Of a stretch of 64,000 bases of DNA, positions 36,545 to 45,669 are shown piece after piece (positions within the stretch are counted from its first letter, which is position 1; each line of letters opens with the position of its first letter). Where the stretch lies: positions 186,001 through 250,000 of the forward strand of contig NZ_JACIFF010000008.1 in NCBI RefSeq assembly GCF_014197245.1, given 5' to 3'. This stretch comes from Neolewinella aquimaris (lineage in GTDB: Bacteria > Bacteroidota > Bacteroidia > Chitinophagales > Saprospiraceae). A program made the translations under genes and the position numbers. Under the pieces are notes generated by a model. The model was not told where the DNA came from and did not search any database. It worked only from the letters and a program-made list of their open reading frames with translations.

Positions 36545-37669
36545 ATGCCGGATAAGAAAAAAATCCTGTTAGTTACTCGTGACCAGTTTGGTTACCACGT
36601 CGATCCCTACGCCTACGCGCGGGAGCTGACCCGTCATTTTGAGGTGACTTATTTTTGTTGGGATTACGGTAGGCCACGCGTGGAAGCCCCCGGTGTTGAA
36701 GTAATCTATTCCAATCGAAACGGAAACCTGGTAGTGCGTAACCTACGGTTTCTGCGTGAATTAAGAGACCGGATACCGGACTTCGCGGTGACCCTGATAT
36801 TTTATTTCACCGGAGCATCGCTCGTGCTGCCCGGTATGGGCCACTTGAAGGATCGGCTGATCTGCGACGTCCGTACCGGCAGCGTAAGTGGGAAAGTGAC
36901 CCAGCGACTTTCCCTCAATACTCTGCTAAAGGCAGAAGTAAAAGCATTTCGTTACCAGTCATTCATTTCCGAAAGTTTGGGGAAGTCCCTCGGGTTTACT
37001 CGATTTAATGTATTACCTCTCGGAGCCTCTATTACTGCCGCCGCACCACGGTCTTACGATACATTACACCTTATTTACGTAGGCACTTTGGAGGGCCGGC
37101 ACCTTGATGAGTCGATCGTCGGCTTGGGTAAGTTTTACCAGCGTCACACCGGTGTCGCGTGTAAATACACCATCGTGGGAAGCGGGTCCGAGGCTGACGT
37201 GCAAAAGGTGAGAACGGCAATTGCCCGCTACGGACTGGAAGAAATCGTAGAAATGACCGGATTTATCCAGCGCGATAAGATAGGGACCTACCTAGGCCGC
37301 GCTAACGTGGGCGTTTCCTATGTGCCGATCACCGACTACTACAACTTTCAGCCGGTTACCAAAACCTACGAGTATTTTCTTGCGGGCCTGCCCGTGATCG
37401 CCACCGCAACCCACGAGCATAAGCTGATCGTCGAACCGCATAACGGCGTCCTTATAGAAAGTACCCCGGAATCATTTGCTGAGGGGTTAGAAGAGGTCTA
37501 TCGTCGGCGTAGTGAATATTCCGCCGCTGTCATTCGCGCGCGAGCGGCGCATTTTTCTTACGCGCACATCGTGGATACCCGCTTGGTGCTCTATCTCCGT
37601 GCAGTGTTGGGGGAAAAAGCAACTACGGCGACCGACTCTCGGCGGCGGGAAAATATCTCTCCTCCATGA
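36545..37669 (+). CDS. Glycosyltransferase, GT4-like (divergent)
   Basis: Protein of 374 aa with a GT-B fold. HLIYVGTLEGRHLDESIVGL opens the C-terminal donor domain, and TKTYEYFLAGLPVIATATHEH resembles the retaining-GT donor motif, but the first glutamate of the E-x7-E pair is replaced (Phe). Catalysis may use another residue, as in some GT4 subfamilies. It is tightly coupled to its neighbours: 2 bp before and a 4-bp ATGA overlap after. Confidence 0.8.
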   Translation: MPDKKKILLVTRDQFGYHVDPYAYARELTRHFEVTYFCWDYGRPRVEAPGVEVIYSNRNGNLVVRNLRFLRELRDRIPDFAVTLIFYFTGASLVLPGMGHLKDRLICDVRTGSVSGKVTQRLSLNTLLKAEVKAFRYQSFISESLGKSLGFTRFNVLPLGASITAAAPRSYDTLHLIYVGTLEGRHLDESIVGLGKFYQRHTGVACKYTIVGSGSEADVQKVRTAIARYGLEEIVEMTGFIQRDKIGTYLGRANVGVSYVPITDYYNFQPVTKTYEYFLAGLPVIATATHEHKLIVEPHNGVLIESTPESFAEGLEEVYRRRSEYSAAVIRARAAHFSYAHIVDTRLVLYLRAVLGEKATTATDSRRRENISPP

Positions 37670-38631
37670 AAGTACTCTACGTCACTAATATGTATCCGAC
37701 GGAAAGCAACCCGGTTTTCGGGATCTTCGTAAAGGAGCAGATCGAGGACGCAGCGCGTTACCTGGATGTGTCCCAGGAGGTATACCTGATGAACGGAGTA
37801 GAGAACGGCTGGAAGGAATACCTGAAGGCAATCTTCGTGGTGCCCTGGAAGATCATGCGGGGCAATTACGACCTAATTCACGTCCATTTCGGCCTCTCGG
37901 GACTATGGCGGTTGTTCTACCGGCCAAACGTACCGGTATTTCTATCCCTACACGGGGCGGATATTCTAGAAAAACAGGGGAGGCACGTACAAGTGGCCAT
38001 CACCAAAAAGTTGTTGCCCACAATGGATCGGGTATTCACCCTCAATGAGGAAATGAATACGATCGTGAGTCAGTACACCGATGCCTACGAGATGCTTCCC
38101 TGCAGCGTCAACGTCGATCTATTCAGGCCGGTCGAACGGGAGGCAACGCAGACCGATAAACTGCTGCTGTTTCCGGGTTCGCCGCGGGTGCCGGTCAAAG
38201 ATTTTCCCCTGTTCGAACGAGTACTGGAAAAAGTGAGAAAACAGACGGGTTCGGAAGTAGCCTATGCCACCCTGGAAAACCTTTCCCGTACCGGAGTGAG
38301 GGATCTGATGAACCGTGCCGATTGCCTGGTAATGACTTCCGTCAGCGAAGGGTCGCCCCAGGTGGTGAAGGAGGCCCTCAGTTGCGGTCTGCCGGTCGTG
38401 TCGGTAAACGTTGGCGACGTAGCAAGTATGCTCGAGGGCGTACCGTACTGTACGGTGACCGAAACGCGGGATCCAGTGGTGCTGGCCGCGGCCGTAGGGG
38501 GTGCGTTTACGGGAGATCGTGAGCGGATTCGTCGGGCATTCATTGATAAGCGGATCTACGATCATGAATCCATAAGTCGCCGGTGGGCGGAACTTTACAC
38601 GCGGGTGGGCCAACAAACCGTGAGACCATGA
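37666..38631 (+). CDS. Glycosyltransferase, GT4-like
   Basis: Protein of 321 aa with a GT-B fold. KVLYVTNMYPTESNPVFGIF is a typical GT4 N-terminus; the donor-binding part contains LLFPGSPRVPVKDFPLFERV and the intact E-x7-E motif in SEGSPQVVKEALSCGLPVVS. It is probably a retaining transferase for the same repeat unit. ATGA overlaps couple it to both neighbours. Confidence 0.88.
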   Translation: MKVLYVTNMYPTESNPVFGIFVKEQIEDAARYLDVSQEVYLMNGVENGWKEYLKAIFVVPWKIMRGNYDLIHVHFGLSGLWRLFYRPNVPVFLSLHGADILEKQGRHVQVAITKKLLPTMDRVFTLNEEMNTIVSQYTDAYEMLPCSVNVDLFRPVEREATQTDKLLLFPGSPRVPVKDFPLFERVLEKVRKQTGSEVAYATLENLSRTGVRDLMNRADCLVMTSVSEGSPQVVKEALSCGLPVVSVNVGDVASMLEGVPYCTVTETRDPVVLAAAVGGAFTGDRERIRRAFIDKRIYDHESISRRWAELYTRVGQQTVRP

Positions 38632-39482
38632 AGAACCTAATTTTTCAACTACTGGATCGGAGTGGACTGGTGCGTTTGTTCCGCGCTCTGAAGCAGCGGC
38701 GGGCGGTTACGATCCTGCTCTTCCACGACCCATCGCCCGCTGCTATGGAAATGGCCCTGGCTTACCTGACGGAGAATTACCGTATTATCAGTCTTGCCAC
38801 CTATCTGGAAGCCAGGAAAACCGGAACTACCGAGGGATTACCGGATTATGCCGCGGTCATCACCTTCGATGATGGTCACAAGGGTAACTACGCACTTCTT
38901 CCAGTATTCAAAAAATATGGCGTTCCCGCTACCGTATTTCTCTGCTCCGCTATCGTGGACACCCAGCGCCATTTCTGGTTTCTCGAGGCCGAGGGGCAGT
39001 TGCCGGTGGAGGAGCTCAAGGGGTTATCTAACCAGGAACGGCTCGATCGCTTGTCCGAAATTGGCTTTGAAGAGCAAAAAGAATACGCGACCCGTCAGGC
39101 ACTCTCCGCACAGGAGATCGGGGAGATGCGACCGTTGATCGACTTTCAGTCGCACACGCGTTTCCATCCCATATTAACTAATTGCCGGCAAGCGCGGGTG
39201 CGGACAACCCTGCAAGGAGCTAAGCAAAAACTCGAAGAACAGTTTGGGCTTAGTATCTATGCGTTGGCCTATCCGAACGGTGACTATGACGCTACGACCA
39301 TCGAAGAAACGCGAAATGCCGGCTACCGCTGTGGGCTAACGGTGGACCATGGTTTTAATGACGACACGACCGATCTCTACCGGCTCCGTCGCCTCGACGT
39401 CAACGACACCTGCAACATCCACGAGCTGGTGGTAAAATCCAGTGGGCTGTGGCAACACCTCAAAGCACTGCGAAGATCATGA
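38628..39482 (+). CDS. Polysaccharide deacetylase (NodB homology, CE4-like)
   Basis: Protein of 284 aa from the ATG at 38628; an earlier in-frame start would overlap the preceding gene by 49 bp. NodB motif 1 is TFDDG with Asp81 and Asp82; motif 2 is SHTRFHP, giving the H-[ST]-x-x-H metal ligands; ALAYPNGDYD is the motif-3 arginine/tyrosine region. The enzyme would remove N-acetyl groups from an amino sugar, either on the polymer or on a lipid-linked unit. No signal peptide is obvious, so it may act in the cytoplasm. Confidence 0.85.
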   Translation: MKNLIFQLLDRSGLVRLFRALKQRRAVTILLFHDPSPAAMEMALAYLTENYRIISLATYLEARKTGTTEGLPDYAAVITFDDGHKGNYALLPVFKKYGVPATVFLCSAIVDTQRHFWFLEAEGQLPVEELKGLSNQERLDRLSEIGFEEQKEYATRQALSAQEIGEMRPLIDFQSHTRFHPILTNCRQARVRTTLQGAKQKLEEQFGLSIYALAYPNGDYDATTIEETRNAGYRCGLTVDHGFNDDTTDLYRLRRLDVNDTCNIHELVVKSSGLWQHLKALRRS

Positions 39483-40225
39483 GAATCGGACTACTAATGA
39501 ACCCCACGATCAGCGATTTCCGCAAGAATACGCTAAGGTCGATCATCGCCGACCCCGCCTTTACGGTGGTGATGGCCCTCATTGACGACCGCCCACAGGC
39601 TTCCGCCTGGAACCGGTTAAAAAAGAACCTGCGGCGGGGCAGGGGGGGCTACGTGGTGGTGATGGCTCTACGTAGACTTTTTGCTCCCGCGATCCCGCAA
39701 GAGAATTCCGAAGATTACTGCGACCGCCACGATATTGCCGTGTACCGGACCACCTCTCCTTACGCAGAAGAAGCACTTACCACTGTCGTAAATAGTAAAC
39801 TCGATGTCCTGGTACTGGTAGGAGGGTTTGGCATCGTGAGAAAAAAAATGATTGAGGCAACACCGCTTGGGGTACTATCTTATCATCACGGAGACATGCG
39901 CCGTTACCGCGGTATGCCGCCCGCGATGTGGGAACTGTATAATGGCGAGACGGAGATGGGCATAACGGTGCAGCTCATCACACCGGGGCTGGATAATGGC
40001 CGACCAATCGTAGAGGAAGTAATCGGTATCGAAAGGAGGGACGACGTTGACCGCCTGACCGGCCGGGCGCTGAAGGTCAGCGAACCAATGTTGCACGCCG
40101 CGCTACGGCGGCTAGCCGACCCCGAGTTTGTAGCCCCGGAAATAGTCGAATTCGGTGACGTGTACACCCTACCGAATTTAAGGCAATGGCTGACCCTGCA
40201 GTATAGAATTTGGAAAAAGAAATAG
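39479..40225 (+). CDS. Formyltransferase-like protein with altered catalytic motif
   Basis: Protein of 248 aa resembling the N-terminal hydrolase domain of formyltransferases (Fmt, ArnA-type, sugar N-formyltransferases). The motif normally N-x-H-x-S-L-L-P-x-x-R-G reads S-Y-H-H-G-D-M-R-R-Y-R-G, so the catalytic Asn is Ser134 while His136 and the R-G end are kept; the conserved Asp is Asp172 in LDNG. It overlaps the deacetylase by 4 bp, and the deacetylase could make a free amine that this enzyme modifies. That pairing and the activity are inferences; a binding-only role is possible. Confidence 0.65.
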   Translation: MRIGLLMNPTISDFRKNTLRSIIADPAFTVVMALIDDRPQASAWNRLKKNLRRGRGGYVVVMALRRLFAPAIPQENSEDYCDRHDIAVYRTTSPYAEEALTTVVNSKLDVLVLVGGFGIVRKKMIEATPLGVLSYHHGDMRRYRGMPPAMWELYNGETEMGITVQLITPGLDNGRPIVEEVIGIERRDDVDRLTGRALKVSEPMLHAALRRLADPEFVAPEIVEFGDVYTLPNLRQWLTLQYRIWKKK

Positions 40226-40226
40226 C

Positions 40227-42074
40227 ATGTGTGGAATTTTGGGAACCGTAAATATGCCGTTCGGCGGCGACGTTTTAGAGATGTTGGAGCACCGCGGCCC
40301 CGATGACAGGGGAACGGAGCGCATAGCAGTAAACAATTCTGTGGTACGCCTGGGGCAGTGCCGGCTCTCGATTATCGATTTGTCTCCGGCGGGGCACCAG
40401 CCGATGAACAGCAACTGCGGCCGTTACTCCCTGATCTACAACGGTGAGCTGTACAATCACCAAGACCTGAGGGACCGGCTACCGTCGGACATCAAGTACC
40501 GGGGGCATTCGGATACCGAGACTATTTTGCACTACCTAATCGCCCACGGAATCGAAGGAGTGAAGACGTTCAACGGCATCTTTGCCCTGGGTTTTGTAGA
40601 CCGAGATGCTAAAACCGTGCAAATAGCGAGGGACCCCTTTGGCGTCAAGCCTCTCTACTATTACCATTCCGTAGAGAACAACCAGCTCGCCTTTGCTTCG
40701 GAGATGCGTCCGCTCCTGGCACTATCCGGGCGCAACGATATACGTAAGGACGCATTAGCGACTCTGTTGAGATTGCGCTACAATCCCGCGCCGGAAACGT
40801 TGTACGCTAATATCTGTAAGGTGCGGCCCGGACATTATCATCATTTTGACCTTACGGGCGAAAAAATGGAGGCGCGCGAGGTGGCCTACCTGGATGCCCT
40901 GCCCCCAACGCGCGTGTTGTCCAATAGCGCGGCCGTAAGCTACTACGGCGAAAAGATCACCGACGCGGTCCAGCGGCAGTTACTCTCCGATGTAGAGGTA
41001 GGTATACTGCTCAGCGGCGGGGTTGACTCAGCCATAGTCGCAGCACTGGCTTGCGAAATTAGCGGTAAGCCCCTGAAGGCATTTACGGTTGGCTTCTCGG
41101 GAGCGCACCGGGAGGATGAAGTCGAAGATGCAGCAGAAACAGCTGAGCTACTCGGTCTGGAGCACCACGTGAAGCGCATTGATTTCACCGATTTTCTGGG
41201 TTCGATGCGTGAATGTGTCCGGATCGTTGAAGAGCCCCTGGCCACCACTTCAATCATTCCGATGTACTACCTGGCGGAACTGGCCGCTCAGCACGTGAAG
41301 GTTGTTCTGACGGGGCAGGGAGCCGACGAGCCGTTGGGTGGGTACACGCGCTATAAATCAGAACTACTCCGAGAAAAGATTCCCGGTTTTTTGCGTGCTC
41401 CCATCACGGGAATGCTGAACGAGAGTGGCATTCGCAACGAGACAGTTCTTCGGGGAGCCGCCGCGCTCGCTGAAACCGACGAAATGACCCGCTTCCTGGT
41501 TGCCTCCCAGGTTTTTACATCAGCGGAGATTATGGAACTGATTGGTACCGATGACAAATTGAGTGTACAGCGGGTGGTTTACTTCTACGACCTACTCAAT
41601 TGTCAAAGCAGGGTGGACGGAGCCGAGAGAATGATGGCCCTGGATAGCCGACTTAATCTCGCCGACGACCTGCTGAGTTACACGGATAAAATAACGATGA
41701 ACTTTTCGCTTGAGTGCCGGGTGCCCATGTTGGATCTGGAACTTGTGCGGTACATTGAATCATTACCCGTGGCAAGCAAGCTGAATCTCAGGGGTGGGAA
41801 ATTGGTCCACAAGCAGTACGCCCAGGAACGCCTGCCAGCTAGGATCATTCAGCGTAAAAAAAAGGGGTTCCAATCACCAACCCAACACTGGTTCCGTGGC
41901 GGTATCGGCGAGATCGAATCCCTCTTACTGAGCGGGGATTCCGCGTTCGGAAAAATTTTTAACCTGCCGGCAGTACGCAAGATTGTCGCCCAGCACCAGT
42001 CGGGATACAACCGGGAGAAGCAGATATTTTTACTACTAAGCATTTATTTCTGGCTGGAAATGCAACCGGAATAA
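40227..42074 (+). CDS. Glutamine-hydrolysing asparagine synthase-like amidotransferase
   Basis: Protein of 615 aa. It begins MCGILGTV, so Cys2 is the glutaminase nucleophile of the class II amidotransferase domain. The synthetase domain has the PP-loop SGGVDS (from about residue 263) and ALDSRLNLADDLLSYTDKIT, both typical of AsnB. Members in polysaccharide loci (for example WbpS-like proteins) make uronamides or similar amidated sugars rather than asparagine. Given its place inside this locus that role is likely here, but the substrate is not readable. Confidence 0.85.
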   Translation: MCGILGTVNMPFGGDVLEMLEHRGPDDRGTERIAVNNSVVRLGQCRLSIIDLSPAGHQPMNSNCGRYSLIYNGELYNHQDLRDRLPSDIKYRGHSDTETILHYLIAHGIEGVKTFNGIFALGFVDRDAKTVQIARDPFGVKPLYYYHSVENNQLAFASEMRPLLALSGRNDIRKDALATLLRLRYNPAPETLYANICKVRPGHYHHFDLTGEKMEAREVAYLDALPPTRVLSNSAAVSYYGEKITDAVQRQLLSDVEVGILLSGGVDSAIVAALACEISGKPLKAFTVGFSGAHREDEVEDAAETAELLGLEHHVKRIDFTDFLGSMRECVRIVEEPLATTSIIPMYYLAELAAQHVKVVLTGQGADEPLGGYTRYKSELLREKIPGFLRAPITGMLNESGIRNETVLRGAAALAETDEMTRFLVASQVFTSAEIMELIGTDDKLSVQRVVYFYDLLNCQSRVDGAERMMALDSRLNLADDLLSYTDKITMNFSLECRVPMLDLELVRYIESLPVASKLNLRGGKLVHKQYAQERLPARIIQRKKKGFQSPTQHWFRGGIGEIESLLLSGDSAFGKIFNLPAVRKIVAQHQSGYNREKQIFLLLSIYFWLEMQPE

Positions 42075-42076
42075 AT

Positions 42077-43273
42077 ATGGAACAAACTATGAACAAGAAC
42101 ACTATGAAAATTATGTCAGTAGTCGGAGCGCGACCGAATTTTATGAAAATCGCGCCCTTTATTCAGGCCATTGACCGGCACAACGGGGCGGGGGGTGAGC
42201 AAATTGACCACGTACTCGTACACACGGGGCAGCACTACGACGACCGGATGTCGGCTTCCTTTTTTGAATCGCTGGGCATACCCGCCCCGGACGTAAACCT
42301 TGAGATAGGATCGGGCAGTCACGGTGTGCAGCTGGGGCAGACCATGATGGCTTTCGAGCCCGTAGTGGTGGAGCACGATCCGGACTGGATAGTGGTCGTA
42401 GGCGATGTAAACGCTACGCTATCCTGCTCCGTAATCGCAAAGCGACTTAAGAAAAAAGTCGCTCACATTGAAGCGGGTCTGCGTTCGGGTGACATAGGAA
42501 TGCCGGAAGAAATCAATCGCCTGGTAACCGATCGCCTTTCCGACCTCTTGCTTACGCCAGACCGGATATCCGGAGAGAACCTTGCCCGAGAAGGAGTCCC
42601 GGAAGAAAGGATCCGTTTTGTCGGCAACATCATGATCGACACCCTGGAAAAAAGCCGGGAGGGGGCGGCCAGCGGCATCGTCAGCGAGATCATCCGTGCC
42701 AACGTCATCGGAGGCCAACCAAAAAAGGAAATTTCCCTTGCCGACAATACCTACGGATTGATGACCATGCACCGGCCCTCAAACGTAGACCACAGGCCGA
42801 TTCTGACGGCACTGATGCGTTTCTTGATGGACGAGGCAACTCAGAGGTTGCCCCTCGTATGGGCCCTGCACCCGCGCACCCGCAAACAACTACAGGCTTT
42901 CGGCCTTTGGGACGAAGTCCTTTCCCACCCCCGCCTGCTCCTGCTGGAGCCCATCGGTTACCACGCCATGCTACGCCTGAACATGGGTGCCAAAATCATG
43001 CTGACGGACTCCGGTGGCCTTCAGGAAGAGTGTTGTGTGCTGGGAACACCCTGCCTAACCCTGCGCTTTAACACCGAACGGCCCATCACGCTGCGCGAAC
43101 ACGGGGGGGCGAGCGTACTGGTGGGCAACGACGTGGAGCACATTCGCAGGGAACTTGACGCTACCCTCAATTTGCCGAATCGGCCCGTTTCTCCCGAATA
43201 CTGGGACGGTAAAACGGCGGACCGGATCGTAGCGGCCATCATGGCGACCACGCGGCAAGTTGTCGCCGCATGA
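42077..43273 (+). CDS. wecB: UDP-N-acetylglucosamine 2-epimerase (non-hydrolysing)
   Basis: Protein of 398 aa of the WecB family, with the N-terminus MSVVGARPNFMKIAPF, the motif HVLVHTGQHYDDRMS, HIEAGLRSGD and the conserved TDSGGLQEECCVLGTPCLTL. It converts UDP-GlcNAc to UDP-ManNAc, a precursor for ManNAc or ManNAcA in surface polysaccharides. It starts 2 bp after the amidotransferase and overlaps the DUF354 gene by 4 bp. The product suggests a ManNAc-type residue in the polymer. Confidence 0.92.
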   Translation: MEQTMNKNTMKIMSVVGARPNFMKIAPFIQAIDRHNGAGGEQIDHVLVHTGQHYDDRMSASFFESLGIPAPDVNLEIGSGSHGVQLGQTMMAFEPVVVEHDPDWIVVVGDVNATLSCSVIAKRLKKKVAHIEAGLRSGDIGMPEEINRLVTDRLSDLLLTPDRISGENLAREGVPEERIRFVGNIMIDTLEKSREGAASGIVSEIIRANVIGGQPKKEISLADNTYGLMTMHRPSNVDHRPILTALMRFLMDEATQRLPLVWALHPRTRKQLQAFGLWDEVLSHPRLLLLEPIGYHAMLRLNMGAKIMLTDSGGLQEECCVLGTPCLTLRFNTERPITLREHGGASVLVGNDVEHIRRELDATLNLPNRPVSPEYWDGKTADRIVAAIMATTRQVVAA

Positions 43274-44286
43274 AGATCTGGCTTGACTTCATAAACACGC
43301 CCCAGGTTGCTTTCTTCGTGCCGTTTATCCGACGGTGGGAAAGTGAAGGGCACGAGCTGCTGCTGACTTGCCGGGATTCGGGAAACACCGTCGGACTGCT
43401 GCGTCAGCACGGGCTGATCTACCACGTGGTTGGCCAGCGAGTCGGCACGGGAACGTTCGACAAGGGCAAGCAATTTGCCGGTCGGATGCTGAAACTTTTC
43501 CGTTTCGTGCGTACCCGCAAGCCGGACGTGGCGGCGGGACAGAGTAGCTTTTATTTACCCTTGATTGCTAAGCTACTGGGCATTCCGAGTTTGTACACCA
43601 ACGACAACGAGCACGCGCGTGGAAACTTTTTCGGCTTCCGCTTCGCTACGCGGGTATTCCTGCCCGAACCCCTGCGGGGCGCATCCATCACCCATAAATC
43701 TTACCTGAAGGAGCGGTTACAGTTTTACCCCGGCGTAAAGGAGGCTATTTACCTTTCTCAGCAACCCGAACTGCTGGCTGCCATCGAAGAACCGAAGCAC
43801 CAGATTTACTTCCGGCCCGAACCGTGGTCGGCTGAGTACTACGACGGTCCGCTCAATTTTTTCGACGAAGCCCTGCGGCAACTGGCCGGGAAATACGAGG
43901 TAGTCGTACTGCCCCGTGATAAAAACCAGGCGGACCACTACCGAAAGCCGGAATTTGCCGGACTACGGGTACCTGATGGTCCGCTGAAGCTGCGCGACAT
44001 CGTTTCCGGTTGCCTGCTCTTCATCGGGGCGGGCGGGTCGATGACGCGGGAACTGGCCGTTTTGGGCGTTCCCGTCGTCTCCATTTACCAGGCGGACTTG
44101 CTGGCCGTAGACGAATACCTCGTCCATAAGGGACTGCTACGCGTGAACCCGGCACTAGACTATCCAGGCATTCAGAAGTTGCTGAGCGAGTCGGAAGAGA
44201 AGCCACGCGACCAGTCGGTGTTAAAAACTGGCACTATTGCGTTCGATCTTATTTGCGAAAACACCATAAATTTACATCTGCGTTAG
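43270..44286 (+). CDS. DUF354 protein (glycosyltransferase-like fold)
   Basis: Protein of 338 aa of the DUF354 family, starting MKIWLDFINTPQVAFFVPFI, with KPDVAAGQSSFYLP and a conserved GAGGSMTRELAVLGVPVVS near the C-terminus resembling a GT-B sugar-nucleotide binding site. DUF354 proteins occur in polysaccharide loci but their activity is not well defined. It overlaps wecB by 4 bp, which suggests the two act on linked steps. A gap of 369 bp follows. Confidence 0.8.
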   Translation: MKIWLDFINTPQVAFFVPFIRRWESEGHELLLTCRDSGNTVGLLRQHGLIYHVVGQRVGTGTFDKGKQFAGRMLKLFRFVRTRKPDVAAGQSSFYLPLIAKLLGIPSLYTNDNEHARGNFFGFRFATRVFLPEPLRGASITHKSYLKERLQFYPGVKEAIYLSQQPELLAAIEEPKHQIYFRPEPWSAEYYDGPLNFFDEALRQLAGKYEVVVLPRDKNQADHYRKPEFAGLRVPDGPLKLRDIVSGCLLFIGAGGSMTRELAVLGVPVVSIYQADLLAVDEYLVHKGLLRVNPALDYPGIQKLLSESEEKPRDQSVLKTGTIAFDLICENTINLHLR

Positions 44287-44655
44287 TCAATCAGGTGATC
44301 GGGTTGGATTTTGAGGGCAAGCTTTCCCGGTTGAAAATCTTGCCTAATTCCCGTCCCGGAAATACGTATTACCCCCGAAAAAGCACGAGTAGTCTGGAAG
44401 GCTGTGTGGAAGTTGCCACAAAATTTCTCCTCACGCCCTTATATTTATAAAAACCAGTATATGAATCATTATCTTACTTAACGATACGGATCACCTGTGA
44501 TTTTGCCTAACAAGTGAACCGATACGCACTGAAGGCTGGATTGTCGCTTCCGAAAGTTGCGGTCTTGTTGCGTTTATACCCCCGTGCTTATGATGTGAAA
44601 ATATGTTGTTGACTGGATTTGACACTTAACCTTACGTTTTACGAACACTATCACT
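44287..44655. other. Intergenic region inside the exopolysaccharide locus
   Basis: A 369-bp gap separates the first 13 genes from the last two. No ORF with coding features. On the plus strand, TTG at 44609-44611 followed after 21 nt by TACGTTTT (44633-44640) is a near-consensus Bacteroidota promoter, 16 bp before the ATG at 44656. The earlier part is A/T-rich (TTATATTTATAAAAACCAG near 44440-44459) without an obvious terminator. Confidence 0.4.
44609..44640 (+). promoter_or_regulatory. Near-consensus promoter before the Gfo/Idh oxidoreductase gene
   Basis: TTG (44609-44611), spacer of 21, TACGTTTT (44633-44640): seven of the eight consensus -7 positions match (last G is T). It would start a short transcript for the last two genes of the locus. 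Confidence 0.35.
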
Positions 44656-45669
44656 ATGAACACACTAAGAGCCGCAATCGTCGGCCTCGGCAAGATGGGC
44701 CTTTCCCATGCCGCAATTCTCACCGCACAGCCCCAGGTAGATATGGTGGCCGTTTGCGACACCTCCGTCATCGTCACCAGTGCCTTTAAGAAGTACGGCA
44801 AGGCGAAGGTATACGGTGACTTCCGCAAGATGCTCAGAAATGAGAACCTCGATCTTGTAGTTATTGCTACGCCCACAAAGTTGCACTACGACATGGTCAG
44901 GGCCGCCCTTGAACACGGGGTCCACGTCTTTTGCGAAAAGCCCTTTAGCCTGAACAGCGCAGAGGGTCAGGAACTGGTGCAACTGGCCGAAAGCAAAGGC
45001 CTGGTCAACCAGTTGGGTTACCACAACCACTTTATCGGCACCTTCCGGGAAATGAAGCGCCTGTTGGAAAATGGGGTCATCGGAGAGCTTGTTCACTTCA
45101 GCGGTGAAGCCTACGGACCGGTAGTCACCAAGGAAAAAGTAGGTACCTGGCGGTCGAAATCCAGCGAGGGTGGAGGTTGCCTCTTCGACTATGCTTCCCA
45201 CGTGCTTAATTTATTGCAGGAAGTGGTCGGTCGTCCGGTAAAGATCAACGGCAGCCTGCTCAAGCAGATCTACTCGAAAGGAGTGGAGGATGCCGTCTAC
45301 ACCTTGCTTACCCTGGAAAACGGATTGACGGGCACCCTGCTCGTCAACTGGAGCGACGAGACCTACCGCAAGATGTCCACTTCGCTCACCGTGCAGGGTA
45401 AAAACGGTAAGATCGTCTGCGACGCCACCGAGATCAAGATCTACCTCAAGCAGGCCAACGCCGCCGAAGGACTCGAAGCCGGATGGACGGTCAAGTGGAT
45501 CACCGATCTGGCCATCCCCGTCGGCTACTACCTACGCGGTGAGGAGTACAGCGCCCAGATCGAGTACTTCGTTGCCAACGTACGGCGCCAGCAGCCCGGT
45601 ACCATCAACACTTTTGAACAAGGACTTTACACCGATAAGGTCATCGAAATGATACAAAATGCAGCTTAA
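44656..45669 (+). CDS. Gfo/Idh/MocA-family oxidoreductase
   Basis: Protein of 337 aa with an N-terminal Rossmann fold (RAAIVGLGKMGLSHAAIL) and the family motif HVFCEKPFSLN, where Lys is the catalytic lysine. The C-terminal domain contains GGGCLFDYASHVLNLL and a YHNHFIGTFREMKRLLE segment. Members oxidise or reduce sugars or sugar nucleotides with NAD(P); in polysaccharide loci they often take part in making unusual sugars. The stop overlaps the next gene by 11 bp. Confidence 0.87.
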   Translation: MNTLRAAIVGLGKMGLSHAAILTAQPQVDMVAVCDTSVIVTSAFKKYGKAKVYGDFRKMLRNENLDLVVIATPTKLHYDMVRAALEHGVHVFCEKPFSLNSAEGQELVQLAESKGLVNQLGYHNHFIGTFREMKRLLENGVIGELVHFSGEAYGPVVTKEKVGTWRSKSSEGGGCLFDYASHVLNLLQEVVGRPVKINGSLLKQIYSKGVEDAVYTLLTLENGLTGTLLVNWSDETYRKMSTSLTVQGKNGKIVCDATEIKIYLKQANAAEGLEAGWTVKWITDLAIPVGYYLRGEEYSAQIEYFVANVRRQQPGTINTFEQGLYTDKVIEMIQNAA

